Counted from the stretch's first letter, positions 7,873 to 17,420 are shown. The stretch is 39,519 bases of DNA from Pseudorhodobacter antarcticus (GCA_945860375.1 CAMAQR010000034.1:1-39519); one strand, 5' to 3'. The notes: generated by a model from the letters alone, not told the origin. Numbers and translations: made by a program.

Positions 7873-9099
7873 TTACTTGACCTCAGCCAGCTCAACGCCC
7901 GCTTGGGTTACAAGCTCATCCACCGTGCCACCTTCGCCCAGCATCACGCCTTGGATCATGTTGGTGAACACACCCTGCAACGATTTGAAGTCCGTGACCA
8001 AAGGCTCTGGCCCGCCGGTCGAGATGCCATTGACGAAAATCTGCCAATCCGCATCGCCCACATAATAAGGCGCCTCGACCCCCAATTTGTCATATTGCAA
8101 GATTGGCGTCAGGCCCCAGGACTTGTCCAGATCATACTGAGCCTCGCCGCTGGTCAGCACCTGCGCCAGCTTTTGCGCGGCTGCCTGCACCGCCGGATCG
8201 GCCTGCTTGAAGACCGCAATCGAGTCGGTGATCAGGATGGTGCCCGACACGCCTGAAGGCCCATGCGGCACCGGCGCGATGATCTGGTTCGGCACCTTTT
8301 CGGCGTGCTGACCCTTACCCCACGGCCCGTTGACATACATCCCAAGCTTGGCGTCGTTGAACAGGTCTTTCATCTGATCCCGCTCCCAAGCCGTCGCACC
8401 TTCAATCCCGTAGGGCAGGATATCGGCATACATCTGCAGGGTTTCGCGGGTCTGTGCAGAGTCCAAAGCCGGCGCGCCAGTCACCGGATCTTGCACCGTG
8501 CCGCCGTTGGAATAAAGGAAATCGAGGAACATATGCATCGTGTTGTCAAAGTCTTTGCCAGCCAGACCGATGCCCGCAACATTGTGCTTTTCCTTGATCG
8601 CCTTGGCCATCGCAATCATGTCGGCCCAGGTTTCCGGCGCTTTGCATTCCATGCCCGCCGCCGTCACCAGATCGCAGTTGATGTACAGCGCCTTGGTCGA
8701 AAACGCGTGCGGATAGCCCCAGTATTTGTTGTCATAAGACACTGTTTTCAAAACGCCGGGCTGATAGCTGTCCACCATTTCCGCCGGAATTTCCGCCGGA
8801 ACGATCAGCCCTTCGGCCGCCAGCTTCTTCAACGTCCGCGACCCCATATAGGCCACCGAAACCGGTGTGCCCGCCGCGGCCAGCGTCATGGATTTGTCTT
8901 GGCAGGTGCCCCATGGCACGATCTCCATCGTCACTTTGACGCCGGGGTTATCGACCTGAAACTTCTCGATCGCGGCCTTGTCTGCCGGGCGCTCATCGCC
9001 GCACATGATGAACGAAAGGTTCACATCCTGCGCCGAAGCCGTCAGGGCCGAGCTGCCCATCAGGGCGGCAGCGACCATCAGGGTTTTGGTATAGTGCAT
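7873..9099 (-). CDS. Extracellular sugar-binding protein of ABC importer (family 1 type)
   Basis: A 408-residue periplasmic solute-binding protein. A Sec signal peptide (MHYTKTLMVAAALMGSSALTASAQ) ends with an Ala-x-Ala cleavage site near residue 23. The mature part begins with VNLSFIMCGDERPADKAAIEKF and has the DNPGVKVTMEIVPW segment usual in family 1 carbohydrate-binding proteins. The start at 9099 is set by GGAG upstream and by the signal peptide; the frame stays open further upstream inside the permease gene and is ignored. It captures the mono- or oligosaccharide in the periplasm; with GH20 and NagA nearby, a chitobiose- or GalNAc-containing ligand is likely. Confidence 0.88.
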   Translation of the reverse strand: MHYTKTLMVAAALMGSSALTASAQDVNLSFIMCGDERPADKAAIEKFQVDNPGVKVTMEIVPWGTCQDKSMTLAAAGTPVSVAYMGSRTLKKLAAEGLIVPAEIPAEMVDSYQPGVLKTVSYDNKYWGYPHAFSTKALYINCDLVTAAGMECKAPETWADMIAMAKAIKEKHNVAGIGLAGKDFDNTMHMFLDFLYSNGGTVQDPVTGAPALDSAQTRETLQMYADILPYGIEGATAWERDQMKDLFNDAKLGMYVNGPWGKGQHAEKVPNQIIAPVPHGPSGVSGTILITDSIAVFKQADPAVQAAAQKLAQVLTSGEAQYDLDKSWGLTPILQYDKLGVEAPYYVGDADWQIFVNGISTGGPEPLVTDFKSLQGVFTNMIQGVMLGEGGTVDELVTQAGVELAEVK

Positions 9100-9134
9100 G
9101 GGTCGTCTCCTCTGTTGAACGTCTTTTGTTAAGG

Positions 9135-9980
9135 TCACTCTTTGATCGCGCCAGCCGTCAGGCCCGCCACGAGGTATTTTTGCAAGAACAGGAACACCAG
9201 CATCACCGGTAAAATCCCTGTCAGCGCCGCCGCCATCATCTGGTTCCATTCGACCGTCTGATAGCCGATGAATTGGTTCAATCCGGCGGGCAAAGGCTGC
9301 AACTCCGCCACCTGATTGAAGGTGATCGCGAACAGGTATTGCTGTGCATAGGCCCCGATGAACACCGACACCCCCACCACCACCATCCCCGGCACCGCCA
9401 GCGGCAGCACCACGCGGCGCAGGGTGTAAAGGCGGCTGGCCCCATCCATGAACGCGGCCTCTTCCAGTTCTTTCGGGATTTTCTCCAGATAAGACCGCAA
9501 CAGCCAGATACCCGTCGGGATCAGAAACGCCACTCCCGGCACGATCATCGACCAATAGGTGTTCAGCAGGCCAAGCGTGTTCATCACCCGGTACAGCGGG
9601 ATCAGCAGCACCGCCCCGGTGAACATGTTGACCGACAGGAATATCCCCAGCGACAGGTTCTTGAACGGGAAATCCAGCCGCGCATAGGCATAGGCGGCGG
9701 GGATCACAAAGATCATGGTGATCGCCGTCACCGAACTGGCAATGAAGATCGAGTTCCAGATATAGCGGCCCAGCAGCGGCACCTTATCCCACATCTTGAA
9801 ATAGGCATCGAAACTGAAACTGTCGCTCCAGATTTCATAGGGGGCGTGGAAAAGGTGGCTCATCGGCGACAGGCTGGTGCGGAACATCTCGACGAAAGGC
9901 AGCAGGATAAAGGCCATGAACACCGCAATGGCGCAGTAAATCCCGATCTTTTGCAGCAGGGTGTATCGGTCCATCAACAT
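9135..9980 (-). CDS. Sugar ABC transporter permease (MalG type)
   Basis: A 281-residue inner-membrane protein with about six membrane segments. It begins with a short cytoplasmic N terminus, then IGIYCAIAVFMAFILLPFVEM as the first helix. The EAA loop that contacts the ATPase reads EEAAFMDGASRLYTLRRVVLPLAVPG near residue 190. It pairs with the MalF-type permease upstream. ATG codons at 9980 and 9974 are both possible; 9980 is given because it lies two bases from the upstream stop. Confidence 0.88.
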   Translation of the reverse strand: MLMDRYTLLQKIGIYCAIAVFMAFILLPFVEMFRTSLSPMSHLFHAPYEIWSDSFSFDAYFKMWDKVPLLGRYIWNSIFIASSVTAITMIFVIPAAYAYARLDFPFKNLSLGIFLSVNMFTGAVLLIPLYRVMNTLGLLNTYWSMIVPGVAFLIPTGIWLLRSYLEKIPKELEEAAFMDGASRLYTLRRVVLPLAVPGMVVVGVSVFIGAYAQQYLFAITFNQVAELQPLPAGLNQFIGYQTVEWNQMMAAALTGILPVMLVFLFLQKYLVAGLTAGAIKE

Positions 9981-9981
9981 G

Positions 9982-10908
9982 TCACTTCACCCCGTAATGC
10001 GTGTTCACCCGGTCAAGGATCTTCAGATACAGCAAGCTGAACACCCCCAGGATCAGTACGATCATCACCGCGCGTGCCGAACCTTCACCGAATTTGAAAT
10101 TCCCGATTGCCGTCTTGTAGGTGTCGATGATCATCGTGGTGGTGCCCCCGCGCGGCCCGCCTTGGGTGAAAATCCAGATGATTTCAAAGCTGTTGAAGGT
10201 CCAGATCGCCGACAGCAGCGCCATCGACACGATCACCGGCATGATTTGCGGAATGGTGATCCGCCGAAACCGATACCACCGCCCGGCCCCGTCGACCCAA
10301 GCCGCCTCATAAAGATCGCGGTTCACACCCTGCATCGCGGCAAGGAAAAACAGGCTGACCATCGGCGTGCCAACCCAGACGTCCGTCACGATGGCGGCGT
10401 AAAACGCCGAATTCTTGTAGGCGAGGAATTCGAACGGTCCGTCCAGCAACCCAAACCGCTGCGCCATCCCCGACAGAAAGCCAAACTGCCCGTTGTACAG
10501 CCAAAGCCAGCCAATGCAGCCAATCGCCACCGGAATGACCCAAGGCGGCATGATCATCATCCGAAACATCGCCCGCCCCGGCACCGCTGCGTTCAACAGT
10601 GTCGCCCCGATCAACCCAACGATCAGCTTCAGCCCCACCGAAAGCACCATCCAGAAAAACGTCCGCCCGACGATCTCAAAGAACTTCGCCCCCGACAGCA
10701 GCTTTTCATAATTGGCCAGACCGACCCAGTTCTCGCTGCCCATGTCGGCATCGGTGAACGACAGTCGGATGGTTTCCAGCAACGGCCAAGCCACGATCAC
10801 CGCGATGAACAACAGCGCCGGGGCGATCAAAGCCCAGGCAAACCAGCTTTCCGAAAGGCCTTTCCGGCGCGCTTTGATAACAGGCAAAGCTGTGGTCAAA
10901 TCGGTCAT
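9982..10908 (-). CDS. Sugar ABC transporter permease (MalF type)
   Basis: A 308-residue inner-membrane permease, first gene of the sugar operon. The N-terminal helix is SWFAWALIAPALLFIAVIVAWPLLETIRLSF, and the EAA-like loop reads YEAAWVDGAGRWYRFRRITIPQIMPV near residue 205. About six transmembrane segments are expected. The start at 10908 (MTDLTTALPV) is preferred to an upstream in-frame extension because that extension is Arg/His/Cys-rich and untypical; a GGGGGA stretch precedes the ATG. The gene diverges from the GntR regulator across about 224 bases that hold the candidate operators. Confidence 0.86.
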   Translation of the reverse strand: MTDLTTALPVIKARRKGLSESWFAWALIAPALLFIAVIVAWPLLETIRLSFTDADMGSENWVGLANYEKLLSGAKFFEIVGRTFFWMVLSVGLKLIVGLIGATLLNAAVPGRAMFRMMIMPPWVIPVAIGCIGWLWLYNGQFGFLSGMAQRFGLLDGPFEFLAYKNSAFYAAIVTDVWVGTPMVSLFFLAAMQGVNRDLYEAAWVDGAGRWYRFRRITIPQIMPVIVSMALLSAIWTFNSFEIIWIFTQGGPRGGTTTMIIDTYKTAIGNFKFGEGSARAVMIVLILGVFSLLYLKILDRVNTHYGVK

Positions 10909-10965
10909 ACGGTCGTCCCCCCAACGGATTCGGCAGTGTCGGCAGTGCCGAATCTCCAGTTGCAG

Positions 10966-11116
10966 CGACAATACCAAACAAAACCATTTTGGCTACCTAG
11001 TTAATACCAATTCCCGCAGAAATCGTGTATCCTGCCGAAATAGTTCTTGTTTTTCCCAGAAAACAGAGGCCAATTGCAGAGCGAGGGCAAAGATGGTCTT
11101 ATCACGACAATACCAA
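10966..11116. promoter_or_regulatory. Divergent regulatory region with repeated AATACCAA elements
   Basis: The 224-base gap between the first permease gene and gntR contains the exact 12-mer CGACAATACCAA at 10966-10977 and again at 11105-11116, in the same orientation, plus a third core TTAATACCAA at 11001-11010 next to TTGGCTACCTAG. The core AATACCAA resembles a half-site of the TTGG/CCAA-type operators bound by GntR/HutC-family regulators of aminosugar genes. Autoregulation and control of the divergent operon by the adjacent GntR are inferred. No convincing -35/-10 pair could be fixed on either strand. Confidence 0.45.
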
Positions 11117-11132
11117 TCCAATGGGAAGCTTT

Positions 11133-11897
11133 ATGGACGATCACGCCACCTTGTTCCGCAGCGAAGCGTGGTTTCGCGCCGGGCGCGGCCCCCGCTATGA
11201 ACAGCTTTACCGCTATATTTCCGCCGCGATCAGCACCGGCGATCTGCAGCCCGAAACCCAATTGCCGCCCGAGCGCGAACTTGGCGAAATCGCCCAAGTC
11301 AGCCGCGTGACCGTCCGCAAAGCCGTGGCGCAATTGGTCGAAGATGGTGTGCTGGAACAACGGCGTGGGGCCGGAACCTTCGTGCGCGCCCCGCGCGCCA
11401 AGCTTGAACATTACCTGTCGACGCTGGTGTCTTTCACCGAATACATGCGTCAGCGCGGCAAAACCCCCACCAGTCGCATCATGAATCGCGGCCTGTTTGC
11501 ACCGATTCCGGATGAGCAGATCGCGCTGGGCCTGTCTGCCGCCGACCGTGTGGCACGGATTGAACGCCTGCGGTCTGCGGATGGCATCGCGATGGCCGTC
11601 GAATGGTCTTCGTTGCCGCAAGACATTCTGCCCGACCCGGATGAGGTTGAAACCTCACTTTATGATGTGCTGCGGGCCAAAGGTTGCGCGCCGTCGCGTG
11701 CGGTGCAGCGCATCACCGCCGTCAACCTGCCCAGCCAAGAGGCCCGGCTTCTCAACCTGCCCGAAGGTGCAGCCGTCCTGCGCATCGACCGCACCAGCTA
11801 TCTGCCCTCGGGTCGCCCGATTGAATTCACGCGGGGCCTTTACCGGTCCGACATCTACGACTTTATCGCGGAACTGCGACTGGACCCGAACCCATGA
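11133..11897 (+). CDS. GntR-family (HutC subfamily) transcriptional regulator
   Basis: A 254-residue DNA-binding regulator. The N-terminal winged helix-turn-helix spans about residues 20-85, with LPPERELGEIAQVSRVTVRKAVAQL as recognition region and GAGTFVRAP as wing end. The C-terminal UTRA effector domain runs from about residue 100 (SFTEYMRQRGKTPTSRI) to the end, with the typical FTRGLYRSDIYDF close. UTRA regulators of this kind sense phosphorylated aminosugars. The start at 11133 follows GGGAAG at good spacing; ATG at 11121 is an alternative with no ribosome site. It overlaps the hexosaminidase by 4 bases (ATGA) and probably controls both divergent units. Confidence 0.88.
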   Translation: MDDHATLFRSEAWFRAGRGPRYEQLYRYISAAISTGDLQPETQLPPERELGEIAQVSRVTVRKAVAQLVEDGVLEQRRGAGTFVRAPRAKLEHYLSTLVSFTEYMRQRGKTPTSRIMNRGLFAPIPDEQIALGLSAADRVARIERLRSADGIAMAVEWSSLPQDILPDPDEVETSLYDVLRAKGCAPSRAVQRITAVNLPSQEARLLNLPEGAAVLRIDRTSYLPSGRPIEFTRGLYRSDIYDFIAELRLDPNP

Positions 11898-13675
11898 ACC
11901 TGACCTTCGACGCCCGGATCGTCGGCCCCGAGATTCATGCCGAAATCGGCTCTGACACTGCGCTTTTCCAGCCGACCTTCTGCTTCTCCCTGATGGCAAA
12001 AGCCCGCGTTGTGGCGGGCGGTATTCTGACCAAATCCGTCGCGGGCTACACCGAGGTTGCAGTGCCAGATCTTGCGCCCGGCGTACCCAACCGCCTGATC
12101 CTCACCCATGCCGAACCGGCCTTCGTCCCCCGAAACCGCGCTTGGTTGCCTTTGGGCCCCTATTTGCGTGTTGGCACGAAAACCCACCCTCTGCCCGCGC
12201 TGCCCGCAGGCGTGATCGGCGAAACCGTCCGCCACGCGCCGCCGTTGCCTGACGACAAGTTGCGCCTGATTCCGCAGCCTTCCGATTGGCAACCCGCGCC
12301 CGGCACCTTGTTATGTGCCATGCTGCAAACCGATCATCCGGCCTTTGCCGCCCTTAACCCATTGGCTGCGCGCCTTAATCTGCCACCGTTGATCGGCCCC
12401 GGCCTGATCCCCACAATCACCCAATCGGTTGACCTTGCCGCCGAATCGTACCGCATCACCATCACACCCGACACGCTGGAAATCGCTGCCGCGAGCGATC
12501 ACGGCCTGTTCAATGCCGCACTCACCTTGTTGAGTTTGCGCGAAACACATGGCGCGTTGCCTTGTGGCACCATCACCGACGCACCGCGCTTTGGATGGCG
12601 CGGCCAACACCTTGATTGTGCGCGGCATTTCTTCACGGTTCCAACCATCCTGCGGTTGCTGGACCTGATGGCGCTGCTGAAACTGAACCGCTTTCATTGG
12701 CATTTCGCTGATGACGAAGCCTTCCGCCTTGAAGTCGAAACCGCACCCGAGCTGTGGCAGAAAACGGCTTTTCGGGGCGAGGGGCAGCTGGTTCCGGGCG
12801 TCTTTGGCGGCGGCATCCGCGCGGGTGGCAGCTATTCCCGCGCCGATGTGGAAACCGTGCTTGCCCGTGCTGCCGCCCTGCACATTCAGGTTCTGCCCGA
12901 AATTGAGGTTCCAGCCCATGCTTTCGCGCTGAACAAAGCCATTCCCGGCCTGCGTGACCCCGCCGACAACGGCGCAGAGCACAGCGTTCAGGCCTATTCT
13001 GAAAACATCATCAACCCGGCCATGCCAGCCACTTGGGCCTTGTTAGAGCCGCTTTCCTTGGAAATCGCCTCGCTTTTCTCCATCGGTATCCTGCATCTGG
13101 GCTGTGATGAATTGCCCCCTGCTGCGTGGGAAGGCTCGCCCGCCGTTCATGCCCTGAAGGCCCGCGAAGGCTTGCAAGGCCGCGACGATGTGCAAGGCTG
13201 GATGATGGCTAAGCTGGCAGCTTATCTGATCAGCCACGGCATCCGCCCAGCGGCTTGGGAAGAGGCGGCCAAGGGCGCGAATGGCGGCATCGGCCACAAT
13301 GCGATTCTGTTTTCTTGGACGGGTCAGGCCCCGGGGATAGAAGCCGCCCGCCGCGGTCATGACGTTGTCATGTGCCCGGCGCAGCACGCCTATTTCGACA
13401 TGGCGCACACCCGTGACCCCGCGGATTGGGGCGCGGTTTGGGCCGCGTTCATCGCGCTGGAAGACACGGTCAACTGGCTGCCGGTGCCGAAAGGCGCCGA
13501 GGACATTGCCCAACGCGTCATCGGGGTGGAGGGATGCTTCTGGTCTGAATTCACCACTGAGGACACGCAGCTTGATGCCATGCTGGCCCCGCGCATCCTT
13601 GGCCTTGCCAACAAGGCGTGGGACTGTCGGGACAGCGTCGATGGCCCCACTTTGCGCGCCTTGGCGGCACATTAA
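11894..13675 (+). CDS. Cytoplasmic beta-N-acetylhexosaminidase, GH20
   Basis: A 593-residue glycoside hydrolase. An N-terminal beta domain of about 210 residues precedes the TIM barrel. Barrel motifs: FGWRGQHLDCARHFF near residue 235, NRFHWHFADDEAFRLEV near 257, QVLPEIEVPAH near 333, the catalytic Asp405-Glu406 pair in HLGCDELP, VVMCPAQHAYFD near 492 and GVEGCFWSE near 545. GH20 enzymes use the Asp-Glu pair and the substrate acetamido group to release terminal GlcNAc or GalNAc. There is no signal peptide, so it should act in the cytoplasm on imported disaccharides. A Cys stands where many members have Gly before the Asp. Confidence 0.88.
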   Translation: MNLTFDARIVGPEIHAEIGSDTALFQPTFCFSLMAKARVVAGGILTKSVAGYTEVAVPDLAPGVPNRLILTHAEPAFVPRNRAWLPLGPYLRVGTKTHPLPALPAGVIGETVRHAPPLPDDKLRLIPQPSDWQPAPGTLLCAMLQTDHPAFAALNPLAARLNLPPLIGPGLIPTITQSVDLAAESYRITITPDTLEIAAASDHGLFNAALTLLSLRETHGALPCGTITDAPRFGWRGQHLDCARHFFTVPTILRLLDLMALLKLNRFHWHFADDEAFRLEVETAPELWQKTAFRGEGQLVPGVFGGGIRAGGSYSRADVETVLARAAALHIQVLPEIEVPAHAFALNKAIPGLRDPADNGAEHSVQAYSENIINPAMPATWALLEPLSLEIASLFSIGILHLGCDELPPAAWEGSPAVHALKAREGLQGRDDVQGWMMAKLAAYLISHGIRPAAWEEAAKGANGGIGHNAILFSWTGQAPGIEAARRGHDVVMCPAQHAYFDMAHTRDPADWGAVWAAFIALEDTVNWLPVPKGAEDIAQRVIGVEGCFWSEFTTEDTQLDAMLAPRILGLANKAWDCRDSVDGPTLRALAAH

Positions 13676-13729
13676 GCACCGCTTTTTGATCGGATCGGCT
13701 GGAAGCGCAACAAGGCGGCATAACAGGCT

Positions 13730-15406
13730 CTATTGGCCAAACAGAGCCTTGGACTGCGCTGCCGTATACCGCCCCAACCGCACATCTTCCGCCACCAATG
13801 CAGGGTCGCGCAAAGCCGGGTCACCATAACCGCCCCCCCCCGGCGTGCGCACCCGCACCCGGTCGCCCGGTTGCAGGGCGATGTCCTGCGCCTTGGACAG
13901 ATGCTCTGGCACCATCACAACGCCGCCCCGCGTCACCTCCACCCGGTTCACCGCGCCATCCATTCCACCCGCCGCGCCCAAAGGTCCGGTCCGCCCGTGA
14001 TCCATCACAAACGACGCCCGCGCGTTGCCCCGCAGCAGTTCTATTTCGTAATCCAGCCCAAAGCCGCCCCGATGTTGCCCCGCCCCGCCAGACCCTTCGT
14101 GCAACGCATAGCGGCGGTACAGAACCGGGAAGTTCTGCTCCATGATCTCCACCGGCGGCGCTTTGGAAATGCCAATGGTCGAACAGCCGTTGGACAGCCC
14201 GTCATGGTCGACATTGCCGCCATATCCGCCGCCAGAGATCTGATACATCACAAAGTCCCGGCCTTTTTCCGGGTCGTGGCCGCCCAGCCCAAAGTTGCCG
14301 CTGGTTCCCGCCGGGGCTGCGGTCACACGGTCTGGTAGGGCCTGCACCAAGGCCGCAAATACCGCCTCGGCAATGCGTTGGCTGACCTCGGCGGCACAAC
14401 CAGACACCGGGCGCGGATATTGCGCATCAAGGAAAGTTCCTGCAATTCCAGTCACATGCAGCGGTTCAAACGCCCCCGCCGATATGGGCACATCGGGGAA
14501 GATATGCCGTATCGCCAGATAGACCGACGACAGCGTCGTCGCCCGCACCGAATTCATCGGCCCCATACAAGGCAGCGATGATCCCGCGAAATCAAAGGTC
14601 AGATCGCCCCCCGCCCGCGTCACCGCCAGCGCAATCACCAAAGGTTCATTCACCACGCCGTCGCTGTCGACATAGGCTTTTGCGCTGTAGGTTCCCTCGC
14701 GGATCAACCCCACCATCGCCCGCATCTGCCGCGCCGCCAGCGCGCGCATTTCGCCGATAGCCTGAAACACCACTGCATCGCCGTAGCGGTCCATCAGGCC
14801 TGCCAGCCGCTCTGCGCCGACCAGCAAAGCCCCTGCCTGCGCCTTCACATCGCCGATCCTCTGCTCTGACACCCGGATGTTGCTGCAGATGATCTGCCAG
14901 ATTTCGCGGTCCATCTCGCCGCGTTTGAACAGTTTGACGGGCGGCAGCCGCAGCCCTTCCTGTTCGGCCGACGTCGCGCTGGCCGAAAAACCGCCGGGCA
15001 CAGCCCCCCCGGTGTCCGGCCAATGCCCGGTGTTTGACAGCCAGCAGGCAATCTTGCCCTCCCGCCAGAACGGCATCGCAAAGCGCACATCCATCAGATG
15101 GGTGCCGCCCAGATAGGGATCGTTGACAATGTAAATATCACCCGGTTCCGGTGCCGCCGTCTCGCCACTGGCGATGCGCGCGATGATGGTGCGGGTCGAA
15201 AACTGCATCACGCCGACAAAAACCGGCAGGCCCTTGGACCCTTGGGCGATCAGGCTGCCATCCTCGGCGGAATAAATGCCATCCGACCTGTCGTTGGCCT
15301 CGGCAATGACCGGGCTGAACGCGGCGCGGGAAAAGGTCAAGTCCATCTCGTCGCAAACCTGCTGCAGACCCGCTTGGATGACGGCCAGAGTGACGGGATC
15401 AAGCAT
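13730..15406 (-). CDS. hyuB: Hydantoinase B / oxoprolinase beta-type subunit
   Basis: A 558-residue protein of the HyuB/acetone-carboxylase-alpha family. It begins DPVTLAVIQAGLQQVCDEMD, the family N terminus, with EANDRSDGIYSAEDGSLIAQG near residue 35, GDIYIVNDPYLGGTHLMD near 88 and a C-terminal RVRTPGGGGYGDP near 530. With HyuA it performs ATP-dependent opening of a cyclic amide such as a hydantoin, 5-oxoproline or a related lactam. It overlaps hyuA by 8 bases and is the last gene of the 16 kb operon. It faces the GH20 gene with a 54-base gap in which no strong terminator was seen. Confidence 0.9.
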   Translation of the reverse strand: MLDPVTLAVIQAGLQQVCDEMDLTFSRAAFSPVIAEANDRSDGIYSAEDGSLIAQGSKGLPVFVGVMQFSTRTIIARIASGETAAPEPGDIYIVNDPYLGGTHLMDVRFAMPFWREGKIACWLSNTGHWPDTGGAVPGGFSASATSAEQEGLRLPPVKLFKRGEMDREIWQIICSNIRVSEQRIGDVKAQAGALLVGAERLAGLMDRYGDAVVFQAIGEMRALAARQMRAMVGLIREGTYSAKAYVDSDGVVNEPLVIALAVTRAGGDLTFDFAGSSLPCMGPMNSVRATTLSSVYLAIRHIFPDVPISAGAFEPLHVTGIAGTFLDAQYPRPVSGCAAEVSQRIAEAVFAALVQALPDRVTAAPAGTSGNFGLGGHDPEKGRDFVMYQISGGGYGGNVDHDGLSNGCSTIGISKAPPVEIMEQNFPVLYRRYALHEGSGGAGQHRGGFGLDYEIELLRGNARASFVMDHGRTGPLGAAGGMDGAVNRVEVTRGGVVMVPEHLSKAQDIALQPGDRVRVRTPGGGGYGDPALRDPALVAEDVRLGRYTAAQSKALFGQ

Positions 15407-17420
15407 GCTGCACCTCGATGATCAGATTGCCGTCGGCGTCCGATGTCACCAGACAGCCCGGCTCTACCAATGTCGTCGTGTCCATCTGTTCAATGATGGC
15501 AGGGCCATGAAGTGCCAGATCCAACGGCAGATGATCGCGCCAGTAAACCGGCACATCGACCCATTCCCCGAACCAGACCCGGCGAGTGTCCTTGACAGAA
15601 ACAGTCTCTAAACGGCCTGCAGGGTCGATAAGCCGACCCAGATCCAGTTCTGGCCGCCTGCCCGTGACAGAGACGTTCAGGTTCACCAGATTGGCACGGA
15701 TGTTGGGCAGATCGACGCGGAAACGGGCGTGATAGGCGGCCTCAAACAGCGCCTGCAGTTCGGTGCGGCTCGGGGTGGCGTGCGGCAATGGCACCCGCAG
15801 CAGATGGGTCTGGCCGACGAACTGCATATCGGCGGAGTATTCGGCCTCAATGGCCATCAGCGTGATTTTTTCAGCGGCAATCAGCCGTTGCCCTTCGGCC
15901 TCTTGTTCCGTCAACACGCCATGCACCGCCGCCATATCCACCGCGTCCAATGGTCGGTTCAGTGTGCGTACAAAGTCGTGCCGCAGGTCTGCCACAACGC
16001 AGCCCAAAGCATTGGTAATCCCCGGTCGCGCCGGGATCAGCACATGCGGAATGGCCAGTTCGCGCGCCAAGGCCACCGCATGCAAGGGCCCCGCACCGCC
16101 AAAGGCAAACAATGCGAAATCACGCGGATCGGCCCCCATCGAGATCGAAACCATGCGGATCGCCCCCGCCATATGGGTGTTGGCAATGCGCAAAACCGCC
16201 TCGGCGGCTTGCTCCACCGTCAGGCCCAAGGGCACGCCGATCTGTTCGGCCATGGCCGCCCGTGCCGCTTCCACCGCCTGCCCAAACCGCGCCGCGGGCA
16301 ACCGCCCCAGCAACAGATTGGCGTCGGAAATCGTCACCTTCGTGCCGCCGCGCCCATAACAGATCGGCCCCGGCGTGGATCCCGCGCTTTCCGGCCCAAC
16401 CCGCAGCATGCCCCCCGCATCCACCCGCGCGATTGACCCGCCGCCAGCGCCGACCGTGCGCACATCCACCATGGGCACATGGATCGGCATCGCATATTCG
16501 ACCTCAATCTCATTTGAAACCGGGGCTTTACCACCCCGGATCATCGCCACATCGGTAGAGGTGCCGCCCATATCATAGGTCAACAAGTTCGCCATTCCGG
16601 CCCGCCGCCCGGTTGCAACTGCTGCCATCACGCCGGATGCCGGTCCCGACATCACGGTTTTTACGGCTTCCCGACTGACCTTGTCTGCCGCCACCATGCC
16701 GCCATTGCCATTCATCACCAACAGATCGCGCGCATAGCCGCGGGCGCGCAATTCCCCCGCCAGCCGCGCGACATAGCGCTCCAACAACGGCTGCACCGAG
16801 GCGTTCACCGCTGCCGTCACCCCCCGCTCAAACTCGCGGCTTTCAGACAGCAGCGCGTGACCCATCGTGATGTAGGGCGTCGGCCAGATTTCGCGCGCCA
16901 CCTCTGCCGCCCGCAATTCATGTGCCGGGTTGGCATAGGCGTGCAGGAAGTGGATCACCAGACTTTCACAGCCCGCGTCGGCCAGGGATTGCACTGCCAC
17001 ACGCAGCGCGTCCTCATGCAAAACAGTCACCACACGGCCCATAGCGTCCATTCGCTCGGGCACTTCCAGCCGCAGATCGCGCGGAATGATCGGCACAAAG
17101 CGCCCCGTCATGCCATAGGCGTTGGGCCGCGTTCGCCGCCCCAATTCCAGCACATCGCGAAAACCGGCCGTGGTGATCAGCCCGGTCTTGCACAAGGCGC
17201 GCTCCAGCACCGCATTCGTCGTCGTGGTCGTGCCATGCACGATAAGATCAACCTCGGCCAGATCGACCCCTGCGGCATCAAAGGCCGCCAGCACGCCGTC
17301 CGCCTGATTGGGCAGGGTGGTCGGCACTTTGGCAAGCCGCACATCCCCCGTTGCCGGATCAAGGATCATCAGATCGGTGAACGTCCCGCCAACGTCCACG
17401 CCCGCCACAAGTCCCACCAT
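15399..17420 (-). CDS. hyuA: Hydantoinase A / oxoprolinase alpha-type subunit
   Basis: A 673-residue ATP-using subunit of the HyuA family. The actin-like ATP-binding fold shows GVDVGGTFTDLMILD at residues 8-22, HGTTTTTNAVLE near 62, TYDMGGTSTDVAMIRGG near 280 and FALFAFGGAGPLHA near 425. It would phosphorylate or activate the cyclic amide for hydrolysis together with HyuB. Its ATG follows the livF stop directly (TAGATG), and its own stop overlaps hyuB by 8 bases. Coupling to a Liv-type importer and a molybdenum hydroxylase suggests that the ring it opens is a product of upstream oxidation/reduction rather than a dietary hydantoin; this is inference. Confidence 0.9.
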   Translation of the reverse strand: MVGLVAGVDVGGTFTDLMILDPATGDVRLAKVPTTLPNQADGVLAAFDAAGVDLAEVDLIVHGTTTTTNAVLERALCKTGLITTAGFRDVLELGRRTRPNAYGMTGRFVPIIPRDLRLEVPERMDAMGRVVTVLHEDALRVAVQSLADAGCESLVIHFLHAYANPAHELRAAEVAREIWPTPYITMGHALLSESREFERGVTAAVNASVQPLLERYVARLAGELRARGYARDLLVMNGNGGMVAADKVSREAVKTVMSGPASGVMAAVATGRRAGMANLLTYDMGGTSTDVAMIRGGKAPVSNEIEVEYAMPIHVPMVDVRTVGAGGGSIARVDAGGMLRVGPESAGSTPGPICYGRGGTKVTISDANLLLGRLPAARFGQAVEAARAAMAEQIGVPLGLTVEQAAEAVLRIANTHMAGAIRMVSISMGADPRDFALFAFGGAGPLHAVALARELAIPHVLIPARPGITNALGCVVADLRHDFVRTLNRPLDAVDMAAVHGVLTEQEAEGQRLIAAEKITLMAIEAEYSADMQFVGQTHLLRVPLPHATPSRTELQALFEAAYHARFRVDLPNIRANLVNLNVSVTGRRPELDLGRLIDPAGRLETVSVKDTRRVWFGEWVDVPVYWRDHLPLDLALHGPAIIEQMDTTTLVEPGCLVTSDADGNLIIEVQHA

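Noticed and set aside
9100..9555. N-terminal extension of the sugar-binding protein frame into the permease gene
   Set aside because: The signal peptide and ribosome site fix the start at 9099, and the extension overlaps a real permease gene.
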